The notes under the pieces were generated by a model. That model had not been told where the DNA came from. It saw only the letters and a list, made by a program, of their open reading frames with translations, and searched no databases. From contig OW799237.1 of the NCBI GenBank assembly GCA_941918925.1, positions 109,524,515-109,588,514 of the forward strand: a stretch of 64,000 nt of DNA. The letters are read 5' to 3'. Position numbers and translations under genes: made by a program. The DNA comes from Phyto melanocephala. Taxonomy: Eukaryota; Arthropoda; Insecta; Diptera; Rhinophoridae. Below, one piece after another: positions 10,328 to 23,100 of this stretch (positions within the stretch are counted from its first letter, which is position 1; each line of letters starts with the position of its first letter).

Positions 10328-10881
10328 TATGAAAAATTCAAAAATTGATTAGATATACTGTGAGTTAACACCTGATTTAACTAAACTTGTAGTGTGAACG
10401 TTAAATCAGCTGTTAGTGGTTTTAATGTTTTAACCAGGGTTTACCTTTAAGTGTGAAAACACTATAATACATATTTTAGTACAAAGAGATTATTCCATAG
10501 CGATTACAGTTAATAATATAAAAACATAATTAATGTAATAAATCTTGTACTAAACAAGTGCTACACAAAATTTGTGGTGGATATCAAAAATTCGGCACAG
10601 CCGATTATATTGCTCTTACTAGTTTTTTTTAATAGCTTTGTTATAAGAATTATTTTTCTTTATTAAAAATCTAAAAGAAATTAAATTCACTTATTTAATT
10701 TTGTTTTATAAAAAGCTATTAAATAGTTTTGTAAAAAAGTGTTATTGTTCTGTTACCGCAGCCGCTCAGCTGCTCTCTTAGTTACAAGTATTTATTATCT
10801 GGTTGATGTAAGCACTTGAATAAATACTAATACGAAACCTAAACATAAATTTATTATTCCTTGTCGATTTGTTTGTGCCTT

Positions 10882-10896
10882 GTTAACCATAGCAAC
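10882..10896 (+). promoter_or_regulatory. RFX X-box-like site upstream of BBS4
   Basis: GTTAACCATAGCAAC matches the RFX consensus RYYNYY-N(1-3)-RRNRAC with a 3-base spacer and one mismatch (an A in the left half-site). It lies 212 bp before the BBS4 ATG. RFX/DAF-19 factors drive ciliary genes, including BBS genes, in ciliated sensory neurons through such boxes close to the start codon. The match is seen; its function is inferred. Confidence 0.6.
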
Positions 10897-11107
10897 TCAT
10901 AAAATAAAATGTTTTTTTTTATTTTTACTTTTGTACAGATAAAAAAACATACAAAAATCGCCTTGTAGCAATATAATTTTATAATAAAAACATTTATTTT
11001 ATTAAAAGCAGCGAACTAATCCAATAAGTTAGTCTTTATAAATATTAAGAAAAAAAGTTTAAGAGTGTAATTTAAAGACTAGTGAAGAGGATATGAGAAA
11101 TCCCTAA

Positions 11108-14100
11108 ATGGCAACAGAAGAAAGTTTAATAAATGATTGTACATTAAATTTACCAACTTTGGAAGTAGTTAAACCAAGTAATGGTTCTATTATTCTGCAA
11201 AAGAAAATTTTTTAAATTTTATCTAACTTCTTCTTACTAGTTCCCATGATGATGGCTGGCTCAAACATTGATTGGTTGCTTCATATTTACTTTGCCCGTA
11301 AAGATTTCGATCGCTGTAAACGATTAATAGACCGTGAACTCTACAGGCACTTGAATCCAGAGTACCTTTACTTCATAAAGGTACGTAAGACAACTTGTCA
11401 CAACAACATTAGCAACACACCAATTTAGTTTTTATGACTCATTTACTTTCCACGGTCCACTGTAATAATGTTTTTTTTTTATTTAACGCCGCGTTTAAAA
11501 GGGTTTAATAGACCGTGATGAAGGCAACCACATTGAAGCATTGCGAAATCTACAAAAATCTCTGGAATTAAATACACATAATATTGAGACTTATAAAGAG
11601 ATTGGAAAGACACTGTAAGTATTAAGAAGCGTATTGGTAACAAGTCGATTTTGTTCTTGGCTAAAATACAAAAAATAGATTTATAAAATAATTGCCTTAT
11701 TTGAAACAAGTAAAATCAGTATATTTGGCTGTGCCGTATTTAAGATGTCCACCCCACCAAATTTGTGTACTACTTTTGTACTATAAAATTTATTGTTTTG
11801 TTTACAACTCGAATCACTATAGAATAAACTTTGCACTAAAATATATTTTAGATTCTTTGTCTAAGTTCTATTTGCCGTTAAATTATTTTCTTTTATTTAG
11901 TCGCAAAATAGAAGACTACGACTCGGAAGCTAGAGGTAGATAAAAATTAATATTAATGTTGTGTGGGTATGGCACTTGAATCTAAGCAAAAGCCTTATAT
12001 GGGAGGTGAGCGATAAAAAGGGCATGTCATACCCTTTTTTGGTTTTAAACTTAGATTAGTTAGCAACCCAAGCCCTTATAGACATAGAGCCGTATTCATA
12101 AAAAATATTTAAGGTTTATTGAAGGCTTATTTGGCAAATTTCTCTACAACATCTGTCAAATAAGCCTTTAATAAACCTAAAATATTTTTTATGAATATGG
12201 CCCATATATTTTAGGCGGTTTTGTTAGGTTTTCAATTTCAGTAATAGTAGATTGTGTCATACCTTATACTATGTTCTCACACGCGCCTTAATTGTCAATT
12301 TATAATATTCTCGCAATTAAATTATTATTGAGCTTATAAATTGAGCAATATATATACTTTATTGTTTCACTTATACCCTGTTCAGACAGATATTTTTAAT
12401 TGTTTAAATTTAGTGTTGATTGAGCAATTAAAATTAGTGTTCACACATACTCAATTTATCTTACTCCATTAGCATTTGATAGCTGTAAAATACGATGTAT
12501 TTATACCAAATCAAATAATGCCTTCTTTACAGTGTTTTTCCTGTTAATAAAATATATTTACAATTTTATTTATACATATATATATACTTATATGTATGTA
12601 TTTGAATTTATTCAAACATTTTTTTAAAATTTTCTTCAAAAATTTTTCATTTTCTTAATTTTTATTTTTTGTATATTTATTTGTTTGACATTAGAAATCC
12701 CACCTATAGAATTTTCTTCTCACTGAACATACTTCTCAAGAGTTGTGTTTCGAGTTTTAGACAATAAGTGAAACAATTAAGTATATATTGCTCAATTTAA
12801 AAGTAATTTTTAGTATGGTAAATTGAGCTCAATTAAGGGCTTTAATTGCGATAATATTATAAATTGACAAATAAGGCGCCTGTGTGAACATAGTATTATT
12901 GTCCAAAACTCGAAAAACAACAATTGAGAAGTATGTTCAGTGAGAAGAAAATTCTATAGGTGGCATTTCTAATGTCAAACAAATAAATATACAAAAAATA
13001 AAAATTAAGAAAATGAAAAATGGTTGATGGAAATCAAAGCATATCCATAAGGTACTCGTATCCAATCAGCTGACTGTGTTTTTTATATACATTTTATAAG
13101 CGTTACCAAAGCATATTTATACAGGTATATGCAACGGCGAGTTGATACAACAAAGCAACTTTTTAGGGGATTTTTTCTGTCAAGGCCAATTTGTATAACA
13201 GAGATGGAACAGTTGCTTTTATATGTTTATTTCAATAAAATTTTATTAAAGAAAGGATATGTGTTTATGAAGCCAATTATAAATGGTGCAAGAACAATAA
13301 AAATACATAAAGTTTGTAAATATATCATCAAAAAAGCACAATTAAGTTAAATGTTTAATTCGGAATCCAAAATCAAATTTTCCATTTCTGCTTTAATGAA
13401 TGGAATCAAGGAGAACTTAACAAATTTAGACATTGTGTTTTCCCATCATCGTGTGCTGATAATTTCACCTGTATGAATAAGCCTTGAGCGTTACCAACTT
13501 TTTTAAAAGTCTTGCCTGCAGTTGTCAAACTTAATTTTTTTTAATTTAATTATACAATAAATAATTCGCAATTTCAGTTGATTTAAATCGTTTTAATAAA
13601 TACAAAACCAAGAATAAAAAGTTTTCGCTTTAAAGTTGTTTAAAAATAATTCAAATTAAAGAAGAAAATAAAAAAATTGTGTGACATATGCCAGCATATA
13701 TACAAAAACAAAATACATGTGTTTTTTATTGTTGTGTTTGTTGCCGCGATGCATATACCTTATGGTCAAGGCGAATTCAATAAGGTGAACTCGTCGCTAA
13801 AACAACTACAAAGTTGAAAAATACAAACGTGTATTTTGTTAGTGTAAAACAAAATGATATGTCAAAAATACACAAAAATTTGACAAGTGGTCCCTAGAAG
13901 TAGTCAACAGCTGATGATCAGCTGATCTAATAAGTTCACCTTATTGAATTCGCCTTGCTTATGGTTATGCCTTGATGGAAATTTTAATAAAATGTTTAAA
14001 TAAATTCAAAAGTAAAATTTGTAAGAATATAGTCTTGAATATATTGTGACAAAAAGTTATCCACATCCTACACACATCAAAACACATTTTTTGTAGATAG

Positions 14101-17100
14101 TCCCTTACAATGTAAATACTAATCTAAAGCTCTAATTAAATTAAGCTTTAATTGGGCGTGGCCACTACTTAAATTTCCATCTGTAGTCTTAGGTGAAGCT
14201 CTAACAACGAAACAGTTTTCTATAAGTTGAAATATTTGTTTCAAAAAAAACTACAGAAGTCGTTAACCGTTTAAAATATTTAAAATACAATTTCCTTATG
14301 TAACAAATACCCATTTACTTCGAAAGAATATATGATGGTGGGTATAGAAGATGCGGCTTAACCAAATACAAAATTTTTACTTGTTTTTTCTTTTATACAT
14401 GCATGTAAGTGTGTTGATTAATTTCCCATACAGATTCATGATGGGTCGCTATAATCAATCTCTGAGTATATTTCGTGAAGCTGAAGGACTGTCGACACGT
14501 TTGGATCATGAAATTTTTCATTTCATTGGTGAGTTATTGTTACGCTCAGCAGCATCACGCAATCAAGTGGAAACAGCACATCAGGAGGAATTAGAAGCCA
14601 AAGCATATTTTCAAAAAGCAGTACAGACTGGCAAAAAATTGGAAAGTTTTCAGCGTTTAGCTGAAATACATCGCAACGAAAAGGAGTACAATAAGGCCAT
14701 TGAAGTGCTAGAAAATTGTTTGCTGTAAGTGTGAGTGTGAATTAAGCACTCTAGAAACATTCACTAACGAGTGACTACTTAATTATGATTGTTGTTGTTA
14801 TTTTAAAATCAATCATTTTCATACATACACATGTACATATATGTGTATGGATTTGTTACAGTTTGTCGCCTGAAAATACAGATGTATTGACGGAAATTGG
14901 TGTTTTATATTTAAAACTGAATGAGACACAAAAGGCGTTTGATCGTTTATTGGAGGTCATACAATTCGATACGAATTGTTTACGCGGTTTAATGGCATTT
15001 GGCGCCATATTACAGGTAATAATAATTTAACCAAGTTTTTTCAGGTACAACAATTGTTTATACAGGGAAAACAAACATTATTTCTTTGTAGTTTTTCTAG
15101 ACATTGATTTGAGCAGGTTTTTGAGCTTCCATTTAAATTTGTTCGTAATTTCCAGACAAGAATAATTTAAGCAGGAATAGATATCGATATCGAATCTCTT
15201 TGCTTCACTTCACTTAAGGTTTCGTTTTTATCCGTATCTGCCTATTGTTAGTAAAAACTAATAAACTTGATCATCATCAGATTAATTAACATTAAATCTT
15301 TCTAAAAACGTTTCAAATGGCAATTTTTCTTTTGCCACTATTTGTTAGGTAGGCAATAATTGCATCAGGGTATTACTCCCCCTTCTTCAGGTATTAAAAT
15401 TTTTAGTTCTAATTAGAAAATTGTTATCAAAAATAGCTCGTACTAAGTTTGAACCAAATAGAGACAGTTTTTCAAAAATAATATTAAATGCTTCCTTGTA
15501 TGTCCATATGTATTAAGGCGGGTCGAAAAAAAAAACTTGTGTCAGTCACCCCATAAAATAAAAGATATGTCAATGAAATTTCTTAAACAACAGCAATTTT
15601 TTTTGCCACGCCCCAAAATACAGCACTAAAAAATAAAAATAATTAAAATAGTTCGTATTTGTAATATTGAGATTGAAAAAAATTGCACAAATATTTTACA
15701 GTCCACTAAAATGCAGAACATTAAAAAAATAAAAATTGACTACGATTGTTGATAGTACAGATAAGCAATATAATTCGATCAGACTTCAAGAAGCGATGTA
15801 ATTTTTTTTTTAGGAAATAACAAAAGGGATGTAATTTTTAGGCGTGAGCAACAAGTGAGCTTTTAAAAAACTTGGCTGTATGGTTATTGACTTCATGTTC
15901 AAAGTATGTGAAAAAGAAAAAGGGGCTCAATTCGAAGGCGTTTTATAAAAGTGAGTATATTTAAAGGTAGGCATACAAAATTTTATAAGGACTTCCTTGC
16001 CAAGTGCAAAAAATTTTACATAAGGGGGGACGGATCCGAGATATCATAAATGACATCTTTAATTTGACGTTAGATTAAAAATTCATCCAGAGCAAAAATC
16101 AAGCTATAGTCAAGCCATAAGCAATGATATGCGATATGATGAGATCGGACTTTAAATGGCGGCGCTATATATAAAAAAACAAAAATTGCTGCATATTAGG
16201 GCGTGGCAAAAAAATTTTTTATTACTGTTTTAGAAACTTCATTGATATATCTTTGTTTTTAGGGGGTGACTGGCACAACTTTTTTTTTGTATGGAGGCCG
16301 ACCCGCCTTAGTATGTATGTATCTTATCCAATCAATTTTGCGCCCGTAAAAGTAAGCTGATATTGCAGCCATTTTAGCAAATCTAAAGCCTATATATTCT
16401 TTGTAGCTGGGTGATACACCCCCAAATTTTATTCTATACAATTATTTTATATTTATAGGGGGGTATTACTTTCCCTGCAGCGATCGTATCGGTATTCGGC
16501 TGGGTAAAGGCAAATAATATAAAAGTAAAGCACAAGCTTTTATAGATATCTTATAAAATACATTTTTTTCATATTTAAAGTGTCACGCCTACTATTTTTT
16601 CTGCTCATTTTAAGCTCAACTATTCAAGTTATTATAATACCCCACACGAATATTAAAAACTTTAGGTATTACAGTACTCTGGATATGGGGTATAAACTGT
16701 TGTTTTTTTATGGTATGGTGACATGCCAACTTAAGTTTTTAAAAAAAAAAAAAGTTCAGTAAAAAAATTCTTAAGCTGCCTTTACACCATCAGATAGGAA
16801 TATCTGAGTTGAGTTACTTAACATTGGTTTAAAGCTCTACTAGTATCTAAAAATTATAAAAATTTTTAATTCGACTTAAATATACTTATAGGAAGCTAAT
16901 CTAAATTAAAAAATTCAAATATTTTATTTCTGGACTTGAATCTCCGATTTCAGATAAATTAAAATAGTCGGCGTGATAAATTTTTCTTTTTGTAAAAGCC
17001 TTAGTTGGATTATGACAAATATTTTAAAGAAATTAGTAGAATTATTTAGTGCTGTCGTTGTTAAGTGTTGCAATTACCAACGAGCAACATTGAATTTATA

Positions 17101-20100
17101 TTTATATATGCCCAATTCACAAACTATCGTAGGAGTTGTAAACATTGTACATTCATTTTTATTACGAAACTAACAACAATTTTATCTATGTTTATAAAAT
17201 GTCGTATAAATACATTATTTCTTTAGATTTGTTTTTATTCGGCTTATATACTAGTGCTTCTGATTTTTTATATATTCTTTGATAAGCACATTAGCTCAAT
17301 AAAATACTATATTCGCTGATAAAAGAAAATTTTGTTTTCATACTAAATTTTAAAAAATTGGTCTACTAAATATTGAAAATCATGTTCATCAATTGAATAG
17401 TGTGTATACCGAAATTCGCTTTATTCAAATCAAGGTTAATTTTTAACTTAAATACGAGTAGGGAGATCGATTATTCGACTTTTTTCAAAAACCGGTTTTC
17501 GGACATTCCGAATAGTTGCGATTAAAACAACCGGTTTTCGGTTAAACAATTCAAAAATAACCGGTTAACCGGTTTTATTTGAATAAACAATAATACAAAA
17601 ATCGAATTATTCATTGAGATAAAAAGTTTATTTAAATAAAATCAAAAACACTTTGCTAAGGTAAAGAACGAACACAATATACTGCGGTCATGAGAGAAAT
17701 TTTAAAAAAATTTTTGCTGTGATTTATCTTTTTAAAATAACTAATTTAAAAAGCTAAAAGATGCATACGATAATAAAAGTGTGAGTTACTCACACGGTGA
17801 TTTAGCCGGAACTAACTTCGCATGTATTTCTCGACTGCAGACATTCACATCCGCATTCATATTTGCATGTACTTAAAAATCTAAAATTCGTTACATCACT
17901 AGTATGTACTTTAATTATAGAAAATAAAAAAATCGTTGTTCTTATTGCTTTTCTATGGGCTTGTATTTGTACTATATTTTATTTTTATTTTTTTACTTTT
18001 CTTATTACTACTCATTGTATTCTTTAATATGCATTTCATGTTTATTTGTTTGTAATTTTACTATGATTACATTCTATTGTTGCATGTACATAAAGTCCCG
18101 CAACGAAGTTGATGCTGCTTTGGGAAAATATAAAGAAATTGCTGCCCTTAAGCCAGACATTGCTGAGCTGTGGAACAATATTGGTTTATGTTTCTTCAAA
18201 AAGCAGAAACTAATTGTAGTGAGTATTAAGCAGGTGTAGTATGTGAATAATTTAATCTTTACTGTAGTTTCTATAGAAAGTATTTTTTTTTTAATTTTTA
18301 GAATAAAGTTCTTACGTTGTAGCTTTTTTATTTAATTCAACAATTCTTTTACAGGCTATTTCCTCACTTCGCAAAGCAATTTGGCTATCACCTTTAAACT
18401 ACAACGCTCTCTATAATTTAAGTTTAATTTATATAACAGGTAAGTTGACTGATTGATTTGAAGAAGATAAGTATCATACAATTGAAGTCCAATTTTGAAA
18501 TTCAACTAACTCAGTGCCCACCATAATTATTATGTTGTGAAATTTAAACTTACTTAATGACTTTGAATAATCACTTAATTTTATGAAATTGACTTTAAGC
18601 AAGGACTTTAGTATTTAATGGAGAATTTTAAAAATTGACACATTACACATAAGACTTAAACAGATTTTAAAACTAAATCTATAAGTGTGCACTGCACATC
18701 CAATCTCATAAAGTATTATTTATTGATTTTTAAACAATTTGCAAGAATGTAGTATTTCTATTAGGGTCGTACAAAAATGTATCGAAAATGTTTACATACT
18801 TAATATAAACAAGTAAGAGCGCTATATTCGGCCATGCCGAATCTTATATACCCTTCACAACGTGTAGTCATGCAATAACAGTAGTTTGTATCACCATTCC
18901 CCATATGAAATACGTACATACATATAAAAAAAATAAATATATAAAAACATCCCATTGTAAAATTATAAATTTACGTACGTATGTTAAAAAAATTTTTTTT
19001 TTAAATATTTAAAATATATATAATAAATATAAAACAAAAAATAATAATACAAAAATTATAAAAATATAAATAATATATTAAATAAAAAATAAAAAAAAAT
19101 ATAACAAGTAAGAGCGCTATATTCGGCCGTGCCGAATCTTATGTACCCTTCACAACGTGTAGTCATGCAATAACAGTAGTTTGTATCACCATTCATCTCA
19201 TATGAAATACGTATATATTTTCTGAAAGCTTATGAATAGGGGAGTCGATTAAGCTCTGTCAGTCTGTCCGTGTGTATGTTGAAATCAACTTTTTGAAGCC
19301 CCCCGAAATCGCTTGGACCCGGGTGAGGTATTAAAATATCAGAAATATTCGGGAGTAGATCCGTATTGAAACATCAGAACAACATCGGTACATAAACAAC
19401 TGAGATATGAGCAAAAACCCACGACCACCTCGATTTTTTTTTCACAAAAACAACATTACAACAACAACATACAAACTTGTATATTGGTTAAAGTAAACGT
19501 GGGATCGAATCCCAGCTGAGCCAAAAAAAATTTTTTTTAAATTTTTTTTTTTATTTTTTTTTTTATTTTTTTATTTAATATATTATTTATATTTTTATTA
19601 TTTTTTTTTATTTTATATTTATTATTTATAATTTAATTATTTTTTTTTATTTTTTTTTTTTTAAATTTTTTTTTTAAATTTTTTTATCTTTTTTTTAACA
19701 TACATACGTAAATTTGTAATTTTACAATGGGATGTTTTTATATATGTATGTTTTTTATATGTATGTACGTATTTCATATGGGATGAATGGTGATACAAAC
19801 TACTGTTATTGCATGATTACACGTTGTGAAGGGTATATAAGATTCGGCACGGCCGAATATAGCACTCTTACTTGTTCACTGTGTGAAGGGTATAAAAAAA
19901 ATCAAAAAATTACTTTTTTTATAAGTAAACTAGCTGACGCGGCAAACGTTGTTTTGCCATATAAATTATTTCTATTAAATATTTTTTTAGTTCAATAGAA
20001 AAACTTAATTACTCTGAGTACATCAAAAAAAAGCTTAAACCGTATGTGTTCTATAGTACGCAGATCTATCTTAGTTTAAAATTTCATAAAAGTCGTTACG

Positions 20101-23100
20101 TTATTTAGGTGAGGCATAAATTGTCGCTTGGGGTGAGTCACCCTAAATATTAAAGAGTATGCAAAATAGATGTTGACTGATTCTTAAACATTTATTTTTG
20201 CATTTACTGGACTATAAATTGTGTACCATTTGAAGAAAAACACTAAAAACTATATCGATGCAAGTACATAATTAGAAAAAAGTGGGCGTTAAAGTAGGCG
20301 TGGTAAAAAAAGTATCCTTATAATCATGCCAGAGTCTTAGTTATGTTATGTGAAAATTTTATGAAGATCGGTCTAGCAGTCTGGCCTACCTGAGGGGGCC
20401 TGAAAAAAGGCGTGGCGTTTAGGGTTATAAAAGATAGATATTGACCTATTCTCAGACCTGCTCGATATGCACACAAATCTTCATGAAAATCGGTCGAGCC
20501 ATTTCGGAGGAGTTTTATTACAAACACCGCGACACGAGAACTTTATATATTAGAAGATGTTATTAATCAAAATTATACATCAATATAATATTTATTTCAA
20601 AAGAATTAAATATATCGACAATTTTTTATTAAAAACTTTTATATATAGTAAAATCTATTTTTAAAAGATCGAATGTATTTCGTTGGTAACTACTTAAGAA
20701 CGGCTACACCGATTTCGCTAATTTTTTATGTTTGTCATAACCCGACTTATGTAGGTTTCTACGGAATGAAAAATTAACCACGCCCACTTTTTTTAAATTT
20801 AAATAAATTCGAAGAATGTCTGAAATGATTTTTCGATTATTTTTTAAATATTAATAAGAGTGATTCTTAGAAAAATATTTGCTTAAAAGAAAAGTGGGTG
20901 TGGCACCCACCTCCGTAAAAATCAACTGTTTCTGCTACATATCCAGAGTACTGTAAAAAATAAAGCCTTAAATATTTGTATTGGGAATTATAATAATTTG
21001 CACAGTTAAGCTTAAAACCAAAAATGGGAGTGGCAACTTTAATATTTTACATCTGTAATCTTAAAGCTTTTTAAGTATTATTCCTATTGTTTTAGTGATA
21101 CTCTCCATACAAAAAGCTCCTTATATAACTAATACTAGGAAAAATTAAAAAGTTTTCAATTCTGGTATTAAACAGTTAAATGAAAATTTTACACTTCATT
21201 CCAATAATTAGGTAAGACCAAATGAGGGGCATGGTACCTCCCATACAAAGAAATCATATTTAGTGGCAAATCTACAGAACTATAATTGTTATAGGCTTTA
21301 AGTTCTGTTCAATTGACGACGATATCAGTTAACTTTTACGAGCAGAATATGAGATGATCAGAACAGAGAATCACCACGCCCCACTACCAAAAAAAAAATA
21401 CATTTAATGTCTTTTCCGAAAACTGATATCTCTATTTGGTTTAAACTTAGAACAAGCTATTTTTAATAGACATTTCCCAATTAGAACCAAAAATGGAAAG
21501 GTTCGGAGAGGGTGATACCCTTAGACAAATAACATACTATTTATGGCAATTATTCCATACCTAATAAGAGGGTGACAGATAATATTAAAAACTATATTCT
21601 AAAATGAAAACTTTGTTGGGGCCATCACAGCGGTCTGAGTTCTACTAGTTATCGATAATTTCCAGTATAAAGACAATTTCGGGATATATAAAATTATTTG
21701 GCAGATAATGGAGTTTTGAAGGTTTTATTATCTGAAAAGTATGGTTATCAGATCTGGCAACTTTGTCATCAATTGTGTTCAGTTTAGTTAACCATTTTAC
21801 CGTAAATAGATTAACGCCAGCACAATACATACAAATTGTGCAAATTTATTTCCTAAATAGTGTTTCAGTTCGGAAATACTATCCTGCGCTGCGTCAATTT
21901 TACGTGTCTATCTCAGCGAGTAATTCAATTGTTTCTATATCACGTATGTACACCTTAAATTATAATAAAGATATTAGAAGATGTAACTAAGGCTACTGGT
22001 TGACAGTTCAGCATACGGTCATATTAATATGAATATTTTTGAAAATACAAGGATCAAAAAAAAATTCTGATAAAATAAATAAAATTATTCCTCATCGTAA
22101 TCCTATAACTACAATTGAAAGGTTCTTTCTCGGGAGATATCTCGTCATCATTGAATAGTAGTTAAAATTAAAATAAGATTTCCTATCAAAAATAATAAAT
22201 AAGTCTCCCATTTTTCACTGCTGAAATAGTAAGAAGTACAGAAGGCATACTTTGTTGTGCTTTCGCATGCAAACAATTAAAACATTTCCAGGAAAATGGA
22301 TATAAAGTCTGCACTGCTTAAATAATTCAAAAATTTGTTTGGTGTGAAAGACTCACTCATATGAGTATTTCTTATATTTTCCCTTAACAACCTGCATGGT
22401 AATAAATTAATTTGTAAAATTTTTTATTAATATTCACTTCGACTATTGCATCAAAGTAAAGCTTTCTTAATGTTAATGTTTCGAAAAACTCCACACTGTT
22501 TATCTATCGGAAAGTTAACTTTTTTTATACAAATTGAAAATATTTTTTATTTGCATTAAATAGTTCACTTTTAAATGAGAACCATCCTAATAGATAATAT
22601 TTTACAATGTAGTACTTAATTTTTGTATCTATCAAAGAATGTCAATAAGTATTATTTCGGGTACTCACAAAATATTAGTGGAATAAAATTTATGCTTCGT
22701 AACCTTGCATTTACACATGCAAGTAGTGGCATGCAATTGTTGTATACGTATTATTAGCAAAAAATTCTTCGAAATAGTTAAATCTCTTGGTATTTGGTTT
22801 TCTGCTTACACATGCAAGTGCAAGCTCATTTTCAAAATGTCGTCAAAGCGTAAACTTCAAAACATTTTATTCTTGTTATAATTTTGCCTCCATATTAACT
22901 TTTTGTTTGTCATGTTTAGATAGAATTGTTACCGAGTTCATGATACAGGCGAATTTTTGGGGAAGCGTTTAACATTTATTATTAGTTTTATTTTAACAAT
23001 ATTAATGGTCAATAATTAACAAATTTGCTTTCTTAAATGCGCATTTCGAAAAATATATCAAACAAACTTTAATTACAAATTAACAATAATCCAGTAAATT

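Larger units (their letters stand above)
8612..10464. mobile_element. PIF/Harbinger-like TIR element (TAA duplication) hosting three nested insertions
   Basis: The 15-bp inverted repeats TAGTGTTTTCACACT (8612-8626) and AGTGTGAAAACACTA (10450-10464) are perfect and flanked by TAA on both sides (8609-8611, 10465-10467). A TWA duplication is typical of PIF/Harbinger. Inside are a mini-me copy (8824-9576), a tRNA-derived SINE (9758-9966) and a mariner-type MITE (10020-10327). Subtracting these leaves about 580 bp, close to the related element at 12267-12895 (629 bp). The subterminal parts are rich in GGTTTTAA/TTAAAACC. It ends about 420 bp before the BBS4 X-box. Confidence 0.8.

Noticed and set aside
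13129..13350. 73-aa open frame on the + strand in BBS4 intron 3
   Set aside because: No domain, no splice context and no Kozak-like start. It lies between transposons in AT-rich DNA.
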